Assembly (NCBI GenBank): GCA_963971225.1
Contig: OZ020267.1
Coordinates: 110,378,163-110,442,162, forward strand
Reading direction: 5' to 3'
DNA: 64,000 nucleotides
From: Melieria omissa
Lineage: Eukaryota > Arthropoda > Insecta > Diptera > Ulidiidae
Position numbers and translations under genes: made by a program. Below, piece after piece: positions 35,186-47,310 of the stretch (position 1 is the first letter of the stretch; every line of letters begins with the position of its first letter). Under the pieces are notes generated by a model. The model saw only the letters and a list, made by a program, of their open reading frames with translations. It was not told where the DNA came from and did no database searches.

Positions 35186-36744
35186 AGCTGACAAATTATG
35201 ACCTAAATAAAAGCGTTGCTAATTAATTATAGTATTCTACATAGACTAGCGCTCGAAATTAGTAAATTTCTATATTTCATATTCTATTGAGTCACTTGCT
35301 ACACTAAAGTACATCTGTTCGACTCATAGACGCATCGGCCCATACCAACACACTGTTTCATTCAACTATTACATCTGCATACTCGTATATACATAGTCGT
35401 ATTTACGTATATCGACATGCCTGAGCGTCGAATTACATATCCAACTCAATTTAGACAGAATTTTTATTGCTAAATGCCTTAAATGGTGCGGTGCTCTTTT
35501 GGAAAGTGTATAAAACATTGATTAATTGCCAACACGATAAAAATGTACAAATGTCTAGTTATGTGCGAAACGTGTGCGGCACATATGGAGCGCCTAATTG
35601 GATGTAGCCGACTGAATCGCATGTCGGCCACTTAGGCTACGTGGCCGACAAATCGATTGTGGGTTCAGCAGCTTCGCTCAGTGTCTGATCGAGTTAAATG
35701 CCTTTTAGTATTATCGACAATAAGAATGATTGAGGGAAATGCAAAACATGGCAAAGCTTAGATTCAAACTAACATTGCAGAATCATTACAACAATAATAA
35801 CAATTTTCATATTTCCATTCGAGCGCCAGTTCGAATGATTGCTGCTTGTGTGTTAATGTCGTGAATGTATATGTACGTTTGAATATATTTGTTTTAATTT
35901 TTTTTAGTTGACTCAAGTTTATACTGCTTATTTTTGGTATTAATCAATTAATATTTGTTAAAAAAAATTCTTATTAATAATGTCAACTGTTTTGCATGTG
36001 TTTTCACGCTGAAAGCGGTTCACCTGGTTTTTGCCATTTTCATGCCACACAAATTTGAAATTTCCGCTGTACTCTGTATATGTCCATTACTGCTTTTATT
36101 TGTTGTTGTAATTTGCATATATTTTTGGGTATTTATACAAATGTTAAATGTTTATTTTAACTGGTTTTTGTTTTTCAATTTCAACAAATGTAAATTCTAT
36201 AAATTGTTGGCATAATTTTTTAATTATTTATTATATTGGATTTTGATTTATAATTAAGTTGCTTTGCAATTGTTCGAGAGTTTGTTAAGATTACTTCTTA
36301 TTGTTGTTGTTGCTAACAATGCTATATTGAGCTAACATCCGGAAGCTAATTAGTGTTGTTGAATTTTTTGGCTAAGCTGTTTGTTGACGTCTTTTGGTAT
36401 TTCCTGATTGTAGCATTTGTGTGTTGGTTTCATGGGGCGTATGAGTGTTTATTTTAATTGAATTAAAATCTGAACTATTTGGTTGATAGATTATCAAGAT
36501 TATTAATGCATTTGCGTGTTGGTTTTATGGGGCGTATGAGTGTTTTTTTATTTCAATTTATATCTAAACAGTTTTGTTGATAGAATATGAAGGTTAGCAA
36601 TGCTTTTTTGACTACCTTGGCTGTTATAGTTTAGTGCTTGATATGGTAAATTGTTGTTGTACTTATGGTTATAGAGAAATTAGGCGTGCAGGACATGTGT
36701 AGAGGTGTTTGCCATCTGTGTGGCAGCGCTTGATTGGTTATGGG
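35186..36744. other. Non-coding AT-rich stretch
   Basis: I see no gene and no element ends here. A short imperfect direct repeat (TGCGTGTTGGTTTTATGGGGC and its relative about 85-90 bp earlier) lies near 36420-36545. Confidence 0.4.
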
Positions 36745-36935
36745 GGATTGTTGGTAGAACAGTTTACATCTGCTCTCATAGCCAAGCAGCTCTCAAAGGC
36801 TGTTGACCTCCAAGATTTTGAAAGACGTAATTTGCACGCTAAACAAACTGAATGGAGCAAAATCGGTAAAACTTGTGTGTTGCCTGTGCAGACTGATGTG
36901 AGAGGAAACGAGAAAACCGAGTTGGATGGATAGCA
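36745..36935 (+). mobile_element. RNase H fragment of a non-LTR retrotransposon
   Basis: The plus strand reads RTVYICSHSQAALKAVD, a typical RNase H helix with the Asp-Ser changed to His-Ser. After frame changes it reads VQTDVRGNEKTELDG, corresponding to the PGHSDVRGNEKADELA motif of related elements. Only this piece remains, and it is the only one of the four RNase H relics on the plus strand. Confidence 0.55.
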
Positions 36936-39900
36936 ATGTCCACGTGTCTCTGTTCATGGACACTCACAACCAAATTCAATAGTAATAAAAATAGTAAGGA
37001 ACTTAATTTTTTTTTTAATTTCAAAACTCTATTTGTATTACCATGTTTAGTTTTTAATTGCCCACACAGTAAACAAAAATATATAAACAAAAGTTAACAA
37101 TTATCTTCAAAGTTAATTATTAACATTTCTGAATGATGAAGTCAGCCTTCTTATTCAACATTATCATTAAACAATCATTATTTGTAATACTTCTTTGATT
37201 AATCACAAAACTACCATAAACGTTGTCATTAATGTTTAGTGTTGCAGCATCTTTGTACAAAATTATTCTGATAATTATCATCACTAGCAGTTGAGAGTAA
37301 ACCATTAATGCTGATTATTTTAGCCAAATGATGCATTGAGGCCACAGCCCACCGCATTGTAGATGAAAAGCAAAGCAAAACAAAACAAAACAAAAAACAA
37401 CACAACAAAAATCACACAGAAGCAGAGCAACGCCAGACTGATTGACAGGCGTTGCATGCAATAGCACAGAAACTACAAAAACAACAACAACAAACCCAAC
37501 CAACTACTCGCAAGTAGGTGTCTGCAGTCGAAACGCAACAACAGCCACTAACCTTAATTTGAAGCGATTGCGCCGGCTTAATGGTCTGCGAAGACACCAA
37601 ACAACAACAACTACAGAAATAAAAATGTAAAAAAATAACAAAAAAAAAACAGATGTAACTACAAATAAAAGCAATAACGCATAGAAAAGAGAAATCAAGG
37701 CGTTTGTGCTTGTTTTTCGACTTTATGACTGCCGCTGCGCCACACTTCATTTAATGCGTTTAACACTTTGGAGGCGTTGACGCAAACATAATTTAATTAT
37801 ATGCTTTATGAAATATTTTAAATCAAGAGGCAAGATTCAAAAAACAATTACAAAAATTATGAAAAAAAAACAAAAATAAAATATTGTAAGCGCAGAAGTG
37901 AAACACGCAATCCGAACTGACTTTTTCGCTTGCCGATTGAGCAACTGTCAGACAATTGTGTTACTGTGTGGCCATTGTTGTTGGTTGTTGGAGGCGCCTT
38001 CATAGCGCATAACAACCGAACAACAATTGTCTGCGCGCGCGCGCGTGCATTATGGGCAAAGCACAGACGGACACAGACACAGCATTGGCGTAGATGACCT
38101 AAAAACGAATAGTACTTGTAGGGCATTTCTGTTTGATGGTAGTTATTGGTTATAGAGATGGATTTGAAGAAAAGTAAATATTATGAAAAAGTTGTAGAAA
38201 ACTGTTTGAAATCTGAAAGATTTAGAAAAGCTGTGGGGGGAATTTTCGTGGGGATTATTTAGGTAATGAAACAGAGAATCAAACTCAAAGTATTTGATAC
38301 CCTGCAATGAATTAGTCTGTTGTTCTTAGCTAACTTTTACAACTGTTGGTTGTTTTATGTTTTCTAAAACTGCGTAAAGAAGTTGGAACCATCTTTTCCT
38401 ACTGACAACATTTTCATGTGCGTTATAGATTCTTTGCCGTTACGGTTTTTCAACTAACAACAGTTGTGGTTGGCTTTGTTTACGCTGACCACTTGAGCAC
38501 GTAGGACTCAAATACACATTTCTCTGAAACTTTTTCCGTACATTGGATCAAAATAATCTTGACAGTGAATTGGTTGAATTCTTATACGCTTTATCACATC
38601 TATGTTGCTCTGCAGCTCATCTAACTTGGCCTCCACCTAATTCTTTACTCGCCGTTGACCTATGTGAGGCATTGATCTCGCAGAGGATTTTTCTATCAAC
38701 AGTAGACCTGACAGCAGTTGTGCCTATCAAACGTAGACTTGGCAAGGCAACTTTTCTCTCAAATACCCTTTTAAGCCATTAATATATGAAGATATCTCAG
38801 TTTATTGTCAGATTGAAAACCATAAAAGCTTGCATTTTTTTCTGATTGAAGTCGTGAACTCAATTTGTTTCTCAATTTTAATTCAGAACATTTTGGTAAT
38901 AAATAAATAACAAACTGACTTCACGTACTCAGTTGCTATAAAAACTGATTCAAAAGTCAGTGGGTCGAAGGTCTTAATCTCTGCTTTGCTTACTAACTCT
39001 TAACTCCTGACAAATTTAGTTCACTGTATAAGTTTATAAACAGATTTTTTATATTTTAAGTGTAATTGATGTTTGATGAATTACTATAAATTTATAACTA
39101 ATTTTTAGCTATTTCGTAGACCTAATGAATCAATTTAAGTTTAGAACATTCTGCTTCCACTGGTTTCACAAGTCAGTGAGTTGTATTTTCAAATCTTTTT
39201 AAGATCTTTTTAAAATTTTTTCACACATTTCCTGTATATATGAACCAACAATGCCCACAATTTTCCATTATAGCGCATAGCAAAAAAAAGTCAAAATAAA
39301 TTCAGAAAATAGGAAAACAACAACAACAAAAACAGAATATTCATCATTTGCTGTCGCCAAAAACGCCAACTAGACTGGAGTTGGTGTTGCTGATCGCATC
39401 ATTTCAGCAGCTTTTATTATTTCATTTACCGCAGTCTTTGCTTGTTCTCGTTTTTGTTTTTCTTGCAAATTTATTGTTGATGTTATTGTTTTATATAGTG
39501 TAACACTCCATTATTGTTGCTGTTATTGTTATTGTCGCACTTTTGAATTGTAATCGCTCTGTGGGAAGTGACAGACTGCTGAGTTGGGGTGCTGCTTCCT
39601 AACATTTACAATCGCTGCAGCAAAAAATGCGATTGCAACAGTTCACTCATTCATTCATTCACTCATTCACACACATACTCCAACTTTTGACTATTCACGC
39701 ATAATATTTTTTTCTATCATCATTTGTGTTAATTGAATGCTGCGCTCGCGGCAAGCAGCCGGCTGGCATGTTGCAGTCATTATGCTAAAGTCTACTGCTG
39801 CAATTCGGATTGTTGACAACTGCTCACTTATGGCTGCTGTTGCTAAGCGGAGTTTAAATTTAGATTAAATTTGCAATTGCGTAAAAAAGCGGCTCATTAG

Positions 39901-41127
39901 CGGTTATTCAGTGCAGCTGCTTCATTGCTTCTCATTCAGTTGGTTTTTTATATAATTCACCAACCGAAAGACTGTCGTCACAAACTTGTGTTCAGCAGCA
40001 ACAGCAACAACATAAAGCTGGCAAATCAGCTTGCACGCCCACATTTCGTTTTTGAGATTGCCAAAAGTTGCACTTAAATCATGCCACATCAACAGCGCGC
40101 AGCAACGGCGTGCAAAATTGTTAACGTGCAACAACTGCACTGCCACAAAAATGGTAATGAAAAAACAGCTAAGTGTGGCGGCGTTGTTTGTGCGCATGCG
40201 CTCATGTTTATCATCTACTTTGGGCTTTTCACTTCATTTTGGTTTTTTCCTTTTGTTGGGTTCATGCATGTCAAATGCAAATGTTGGCTGTGGCTGCAAT
40301 ATTGTTGCGTTAGAGAAATTTCACATGTAACTATCGGCAGTGGAGAGCGATTGGTAACAATTTGAGCTCATTTTTTTGTATACTTTTTTGTTGTATTTAG
40401 GTTTTCTTAGCTTGCAAAAGAAATGAATTAAATGTACATTCCAAATATGCACAGAATCACTACAGATATATTTAGTTTTTTTTTTATTATTTTTTTATTA
40501 TTTTTTATTGCTGTTTTTAACGTTTAATGTTTTTATGATTTTTGACCGCCCAATGTTTCCAAATGTTTTTCCTCACAAACAACACACAATACGTTTTTGC
40601 GCTGCTTTGCAATTAAATTCGACTCTAACAAGTTTGTTGCTCAAGTCTTTTGTTTTCATGCACACATTTCTTACTCCAATTATGAGTGTGGGCATTGTTG
40701 TTGTTGTTGTTGTTGTTCAAGCACAAGCTATGCACTTATGCAAGCAGTTATGTGGGCCTAGGACAGTTGTTGTAGTGGGTTTTGTTGTTGTTGTTTTTAC
40801 ATGCTCCATATGGGCGTTATTTGTTGTTATGTTGTGGCAGTGGCGCTGCATTAGGGCCACTCCAACAATGACGCCCATTACAATAACAATAACAATGACT
40901 ATGAAAGTTGTAACAAAATTTTCAACAATCAAGTAGAGGAAGAATCAGAGAATGAAAAGCAAAATATGAAGAAGACTGTAAAATTAAGAAATGAAATTAA
41001 GAAAACGTATGTAAGAAATTAATTTAAAACATTAATGAATGTTCCATGAGATCTAAAGAAGGAAAAAAGGGAAGAGGAGGGCAAGAAAAAGGCTTAGACA
41101 AATCCCAGGGGCTGGTTTTGAGTCAGT
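36936..41127. other. Non-coding AT-rich stretch with simple repeats
   Basis: No gene is evident. It has CAACAA-rich and TTGTTG-rich runs (a TTG run at 40697-40720), a CGCGCG run near 38030-38045, and poly(A)/poly(T) tracts. The open frames here are composed of these simple repeats. One copy of the dispersed two-block core lies at 40629-40652. Confidence 0.45.
40629..40652 (-). repeat. Single copy of the dispersed two-block core repeat
   Basis: Minus strand: CAAAAGACTT, then GAGC, then AACAAACTTG. This is the same core found in the arrays at 46735-47310 and 50155-50975 and alone at 57567-57590. Confidence 0.6.
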
Positions 41128-41138
41128 AAGCACCCGGC

Positions 41139-41465
41139 GTCAGTAAGCCGCCGTAGCTCAGCTGGCTAGTGCGTTGGGCCGCGAGTCAAATGCGACGCTC
41201 GATCCCAGGTTCAGGACTCCGTTGCTGCTAACAACGAAAAAAAAGAAAAAACAACAATTTTTCTTTCGACGGCTGTCCTCTCAGCAGGAAATGGCAAACC
41301 TCTGAGAGTGAAAATTGCCTAAGAAAAAGCTCCCAACTTGCCGTTCGGAATCGGCGTAAAACTGTAGGTCCCTTCCAACCTTGAAAAAATTCACACGCAC
41401 AACATGGATGGTTGCGGGTAGCTAAACCTTAGTCTCGTAATCGGGCTGCCGTGCTAGTCAAGAAG
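41139..41465 (+). mobile_element. tRNA-derived SINE with perfect 11-bp target duplication
   Basis: 327 bp flanked by identical AAGCACCCGGC (41128-41138 and 41466-41476). The head is tRNA-like, with an A-box TAGCTCAGCTGG and a B-box-like GGTTCAGGACTCC 40-odd bp later, so RNA polymerase III could transcribe it. The body includes TGGCAAACCTCTGAGAG, a small hairpin GCCGTTCGGAATCGGC, and GTAGGTCCCTTCCA. The tail is short (AAGAAG). The intact duplication implies a recent insertion. A second copy lies on the minus strand at 45479-46138. Confidence 0.88.
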
Positions 41466-41882
41466 AAGCACCCGGCAGGCTTGTGAATGCGAATCTACTA
41501 TACCAGTTTCTCTGAAGATTTTTCACTTCTTGTACTAACGAAATTGAGATCTTAATAGGAAAGAAAAAAAGTAGTAATAGGAAAAGAGAAAAGAAAATCA
41601 AAAGAAGAAACGGGAAGCATAGAAATGAACAGAATGGTAGTTGAAAGAAATAAATGAAATAGACCTAGAAAAATATGTAAGATGACAAAGGATGGAAAGA
41701 ACTGAAGTAGAGTTCAAAATATGGAAAGAATTAGCAAGAGGGGATTGGAGAGAATTAGTGGAGAAGTAGGGAACGATGGACTTAAAATAGAGATTAATTT
41801 TCAAATTAAGGCACAAGTAGAGCTTGAGACTGAAGTGGGGATGGGGAAAGACATCGATAAAATATTTTTATATATATTTGTA

Positions 41883-43088
41883 GGGGAATGGGTCCGGTTG
41901 TGGGCACCTTTTTGTTTTTGGCTCATAACTTTTTACCAAGTTCTTCTTAATCGGACATATGGACATCTATGGAAAGCTAGAAACCTTAGCTAACAAGTAA
42001 TAACAAAAGTAAATCGATTCCGTCAAATAGAAAATTTTTTTTTAAATTTTGTAAAGTAGTCATTTTTAACAAAAATTTTTTTTTGGTTCGGTTGTGGACA
42101 CCCTTGGAAAATCTGCTGGAAACGAGGAAATATTAAGAAAAACCAACACGAATATAGAAAAATATTAAGTTTTAATTATTTGAAGCACAATGCACGCATG
42201 TGAAGTAGCTGGTACGCATGTGGGCACATTTTAGATGGACGGGCATTTCAAAATGTAAGTGACAAAGTCATTCTCCTGGGCTGTCAAGAAGACCTAAAGT
42301 AAAATGAAATTCAACCTAATTAATCAACACTCTTCAAGTGCTGTGACGTGAAGAAGGTGGAAAACACCAGTCAACCTGATTCGATAACATCCACGAAAAG
42401 AAGAAAAAGAAGAAAACACCACCGTCGACAGCTTTGATGTCTCCGAAATTTTCTTCCACCTTCTTTTTGTAGCGTTGGGAAATCGCATACGCTGCGGCAG
42501 TCGATTTTGTGGTTAGCTTATCTGCAGAACAATGTTAAATTACATCCAACACATTAAAAAAATATCGGAGGATTTTTGTTATTTACCCTCGGAAGATATA
42601 GCTAAAACAACCAAAAAATGCGTTAAAAGACCATTTTTGATTAAATAACTTACCAAAACTTACAAAATCACTAAAAGACGGGTGCCCACAACCGAACTAA
42701 TTGCGGTGCCCACAACCGAATTTGGCAGCCATTTTGAGAAGTAGTGAAAAATTTGTTCGGGGTAAACATATTGGTTGTAATCAATATTGGATCACAAAGT
42801 ATAATAAATTAACTAAATAAAAATGCATTTTACTCGCCTTCTCGATGGATTCACTTCGATTTATGACACCATTTAAAATGTGTAAAAAAATTGTTGTCTT
42901 ATTTTTTAAGCACAGAAAGATATATATGGTCCCAGCACAAAGCAGGCGTGTCTGTTCGACTTAGTATTTGGCACAAAAAGATCGTGGTTCCATAATGAAC
43001 AAATAAAAAAAAACCCAGCCTGCTTTCTATCAAGAGATACGAAGGGGTGCCCACAACCGAACTATGCCCACAACCGAACCTTTTACCC
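41883..43088. mobile_element. Unassigned TA-flanked DNA element with mirrored GGTTGTGGGCACC motifs
   Basis: 1206 bp flanked by TA (41881-41882 and 43089-43090). The ends are imperfect inverted repeats: GGGGAATGGGTCCGGTTGTG and, in reverse complement, GGGTAAAAGGTTCGGTTGTG. The motif GGTTGTGGGCACC (or a close variant) occurs forward near 41896, 42090 and 42217, and as its complement at 42681, 42705, 43046 and 43064. So the left half carries only forward copies and the right half only reversed ones, like arrays of transposase-binding sites. I find no transposase; a minus-strand stretch near 42380-42500 (reading AAAYAISQRYKKKVEE) is a possible remnant. The superfamily is unknown to me. Confidence 0.65.
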
Positions 43089-43090
43089 TA

Positions 43091-45478
43091 CATAAAAATT
43101 AAAATTTCTCGATTCTAAAGTTTATATATAATAAAGTAAAATATATGAAAATAGGAATAGAAATTAAATAGCCATAAAAATGACAATGACAAATTTAGCT
43201 CATATAATCAACGTAAAAAAATAAATCAACAAAAGCAACAACAACAACCATAAGCATCACATATCCACGCGCATGACCCTTTCAGTTCAAAAACGTGGAT
43301 TACACAACCACAACTACAGCTACAACTACAAAAAACAACAGCAACAAGTAGAGCAAACACACAGCAAACAGCAACCATTGCAAAACCAGCTCCAGCATGC
43401 ACAATGCAAGTCGTGTTGCTTTGACTTGGGTCGGAGCTAACTAAATTGGAGTTAGCGTGTTACACTCATAGGGCTGTGGCTTTTGGCCTTTTTTTGAGCT
43501 AAATGTAGAAATTCCAAAAAATTTCCAAAGGGAGAAAATCATTTAAAATGCTTTAAACTTTTGGTTTTATAGTTTTTAAAGGTGTAAAGTGGCTATTGAG
43601 AACAAATGGCCTTAGATTTTTTCAAAGTATATTTAAAAAATTAAAATGAAATTATTATTTTTATAGACTTTTTGTTAATTGGTTTTTTATTGACTTTTTC
43701 ATTGACTATTGAAAAGGCGGAGCAACTAAAATATAAAACAATTTAATAATATTTATTTAAATGAGACCAAACGCAATTAATTCAACTTTAGCTCATACCG
43801 ACACAATCAAGAACTGTGAAGGCCAATTGAGGGAGTTTTTCTATTGTGTGCATTATGAAATTTATTTAATTTTTTTTAACAAAGTCCAGCGTCCAGTCTC
43901 AACACAAATTTGTGTGCTTAGTACCCCTATTGTAGTTGTTATGTTTTTCATTCGTCTAACATGAAACGCTTCAGCGATTTCAATTGTATTTCCCTTTTTT
44001 TATATTTTTTCCATTTATTTTATACAAATTTGTTTGCCACACGATTTTCGGCGCGTATCCTAACCACACAAAATACTTGCCAATTTATCAATTTATCAAT
44101 ATGTGTAGTGACAACTTTGTTTGTTTGTTTTGTTATGTCATTGGTTTTGTTGTTGTATGTACCTATGTTTTTGGCATGCAGCATGTGGCACGTGCACGTT
44201 TGCCGTCGATTGCAAACAAAGAAATTACAAATTTAACTTATCGTACATGGCAGTGCGCCTGCTGCGTGAACCAAGAACCAAACAAATATAAACAGATATA
44301 AAAAACTGACAAAAATTTGCAAAAAACCAAATGTAACAAAATGTGTGCAGTTTGCACGCTTGAATAATTGTCTGCAATTAATCACAGCTTCAAAAGCATA
44401 AACACGCACACACAACATACAACTCACACAAATAGTAAAAACTTTACAAAATTTGTTAATTTGGTTTTTTGTCCATATTTGTTTTTATTTTCTTTGCCAA
44501 AGTTTCCGGTTGTTGTTAGTGTTAATGCGTTTTGTTGTGCCAAAAAACAAAAATCATGCATGTAATTGTAGGCTTATTTAGCATTTTTTTGTTGCTGCCT
44601 GTAGTGTTCGTGATGTCGTTATTGTTGTTGTTGTTTGAACCTTTAATATTCAGTTAGCTTGGTTGCGCGTCGCTTCATGCGCCAACTGTCAATTTCACAA
44701 AATCCTCAGCGTTGCCTAACACTGACTGCCCAACGCTGCACGTTCGCTGATTTTAAATTGTTTTTTTGTTTAATTTATTTTACAAGATTCCACTATTCGC
44801 AATTGAGTTTTGAATTTTTTCAATTTATTTGCTCCTCTTTATTGGAGCCATTTGTCGCCCTTTTGTCATGTTGCCATTGTTTACGATGTGCGTGTATGTT
44901 GGGAATTTTTAATTGAGCACCTGTGTTCGGCACGAGCTCGTCATGTGTGTCCATGCGGGTGTGAGTTCGACACGCAGTTACCTGTTGCGACAATGTTTTT
45001 GCGTTTTAATACTTTTTTTTTGTTGATTATTTTGTGTCACACTTTTGGCACAACTTGTTTAAAGTGTTGAAGGTAAATACAGAATTTGCGTGTTGAACAC
45101 GTTAAACTATTTGATTGTATGGCAGACAGAGCTGCGATTCAAAACCATGACCTATATGAACTAAATATATAGTTGACGTGACTGCATAGCAAAGTTTTGG
45201 CAGATTGAAATTATATAAAAATCGTGTATATTTGGTTTTCAAATCGAGATGAAATTTCAAATAGGAATGAAAAAAATGAGTTTTGTTGTTTTCATCATTA
45301 GTTTTGTTTAATGATTAATTATCTAAATTCATAAGCAATGAGATAATGTCTGTCTCTCTCTTAAAATTGCACGTTATCTCTCTCTTTGATCTCTTTGAAC
45401 CATTTAATGGTCCAACTTAACAATATCTTAATGGAATCGTGAAAATATACACCGATAGCCCGATTATGTGCTGAAGGT
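43091..45478. other. Non-coding AT-rich stretch
   Basis: No gene or element ends are visible. It has CAACAACAAC and CTACAACTAC runs near 43225-43345, and many poly(T) tracts that create hydrophobic false open frames on the plus strand between 43760 and 45070. Confidence 0.45.
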
Positions 45479-46138
45479 ATTCTTCTTCCTCTTGACTGGC
45501 ACCACAGCCCGATTACGAGACTAAAGGCTTGCTTACATGTAACGAGTAGAGTGACGAGACAGCAACTCGAACGAGTACTCGTTTCGTCTAAAAAGTAAGG
45601 CGAGTTCTTGATTGAGTCAGTGACCGATGAAAGTGGCGAGAGAGCCACTAGAATTACATTTTGTTTGCTAGGCCGAGCACTACTTTACCGTTACATTTTT
45701 ATCTTTTTCGCAGCGATTCGCGGAATCGCACGTCACATGCGGAATCGCTCGTAACATGCGGAATGCGTCACACACCACTTTTCGCTCGGTTGAGTTTAAT
45801 TGCGCGAATTGCTTAGTTCATTTTGTGCATTGTAAAACCGAACTGACTCGCCACGTGCCCAAATACGTTTGAACAACTCGTCGCTTTTGCTCGCTATCCC
45901 AATTCTTTCACTCGACTCGTTACGTGTAATCAAGCCTTAAGGCTTAGCTACCCGCAACCAACCGTGTTGTGCGTGCGAATGTTTTTACAAGATTGGAAGG
46001 GACCTACCGTTTTATGCCGATTGCGAACGGCGAGTTGGGAGCTTTTTCATAGGCAATTTTACTCTCAGAGGTTTGCCATTTCCTGCTGAGAGGACAGCCG
46101 CCGAAAGAAAAATTGTTGTTTTTCTTTTTTTTTTCGGT
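45479..46138 (-). mobile_element. SINE copy 2, split by a nested MITE and 5'-truncated
   Basis: Minus-strand copy of the 41.1-kb SINE. Its 3' end is at 45479-45521 (reverse complement reads GTCTCGTAATCGGGCTG...GTCAAGAAG), and its body continues at 45941-46138 (GGTTGCGGGTAGC, AAACGGTAGGTCCCTTCCA, TCGGCATAAAACGG, CTCTCAGCAGGAAATGGC). The two parts rejoin exactly when the insertion at 45525-45937 and one duplicated TAA are removed. The tRNA-like head is missing beyond the A-rich run near 46138. Confidence 0.85.
45525..45937. mobile_element. Harbinger-like MITE nested in a SINE
   Basis: 413 bp flanked by TAA (45522-45524 and 45938-45940). Ends are AGGCTTGCTTACATGTAACG and, in reverse complement, AGGCTTGATTACACGTAACG; the inverted repeat continues about 35 bp (GAGTMGAGTGA). 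A 3-bp TWA duplication is typical of PIF/Harbinger elements. No coding capacity. The uninterrupted SINE at 41.1 kb shows the pre-insertion sequence (CTAAGG), which confirms both edges. Confidence 0.85.
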
Positions 46139-46330
46139 ATTAACGCAAGGTATAGATTCCTACAATCGTTCGTACTTTGTATGTGAGTTTGTACATAGAT
46201 GGAAGGGACCTAATGATTCCGAAAGACATCTTACCTCATGAGAATCTGAAAATAACGTGATTCCCATTAAAACGGGGTTTTGAGAGGCTTTTCGTGGAAG
46301 TCCAATAGAAAGTTGGTTGTTGTTATTATT

Positions 46331-46600
46331 TATTTTATTTTAATTTATTTTAAATTATTTTATTTTATTTTATTTTATTTTATTTTATTTTATTTTATTT
46401 TATTTTATTTTATTTTATTTTATTTTATGTTATTTTACTTTATTTTATTTTATTTTATTTTATTTTATTTTATTTTATTTTATTTTATTTTATTTTATTT
46501 TATTTTATTTTATTTTATTTTATTTTATTTTATTTTATTTTATTTTATTTTATTTTATTGAATTTTATGTTTTATTGTATTTTATTTTTTTAATTTTTCT
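46331..46600. repeat. ATTTT pentanucleotide microsatellite
   Basis: About 230 bp of nearly pure TTTTA units, with isolated variants near 46428 (TTATG) and 46438 (TTTAC), then a degenerate edge to 46600. It produces a meaningless FILFY-repeat open frame on the plus strand. Confidence 0.97.
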
Positions 46601-46734
46601 TTAATTTTATGACTGATTGCGTTACATACATTAAAAATTCTCTCGAATTGCTACTGAAACTATGAAATGTTGCAAGTACATGAAAATCTAAAAGCATTCA
46701 AAATTTGTAAATTACATTGCAAAATTTCTGTAAG

Positions 46735-47310
46735 GAAAACAAAAGACTCACAACACAAACTCAAAACCTCGAAAAAACAATGCATTTAAAGATTTTAATC
46801 AACTATTGAGTACAGTTTCTAATTAGAAAAACAAAAGACTTGTAACACGAACTTGAAATGTTTTAAGAATTATGATTTCTTTTAACTAAAGAATATAGAT
46901 TATCGATTATATTTGGTTTTTGTTAACTTACGAGAAATCCGTCGAGAAATCGCCGTAAAAAATAGGGCGATTTCAAGTCATGGCGCTTACGCCGCCATTT
47001 TGAATAGAAATATTAATAAATACATGTGTTTTATACGTCAATATATTCTAAATATACTCTTTGAAAAGAAATGCTCATGCTTTTCTCATAGTTGCGAAAT
47101 AAATCCTCAAACTTAGGCCTTATTTTGCTTGTTAGAGTGCTGTTACCCTTTAAAGCGACAAACTAGTTTTTAATTCACTATTGATTGCAATTTCTGAAGG
47201 AAAGCAAAATATTTGTAACACAAACTTAAAGACACAAACTAGTTTTGAACCAACTACTGAGTGATATTTCTAAAGGAAAACAAAAGACTTAAAACACAAA
47301 CTTGAAAAAA
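46735..47310 (+). repeat. Array 1 of the two-block core repeat
   Basis: At least four units: 46738 (AAAACAAAAGACTCACAACA), 46832 (CAAAAGACTTGTAACACGAA), about 47204 (GCAAAATATTTGTAACACAA) and 47281 (CAAAAGACTTAAAACACAAA). Each is followed by an AACTTG-like end, and some are preceded by a block reading CAACTATTGAGT, then a TTTCTAA block. Spacing is roughly 75-95 bp where adjacent. No open frame and no transposon ends. Confidence 0.65.

Noticed and set aside
38543..38782. 79-residue open frame with ordinary-looking composition
   Set aside because: I considered a decayed gene or transposon piece, but found no motif, no start context and no neighbouring exons.
41149..41222. Possible tRNA gene (A-box TAGCTCAGCTGG)
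   Set aside because: The sequence does not fold into a standard cloverleaf by eye, the B-box is degenerate, and it is the head of a 327-bp element with target-site duplications, so it is a SINE.
46280..46561. 93-residue plus-strand open frame rich in FILFY
   Set aside because: It is the translation of the ATTTT microsatellite, not a protein.
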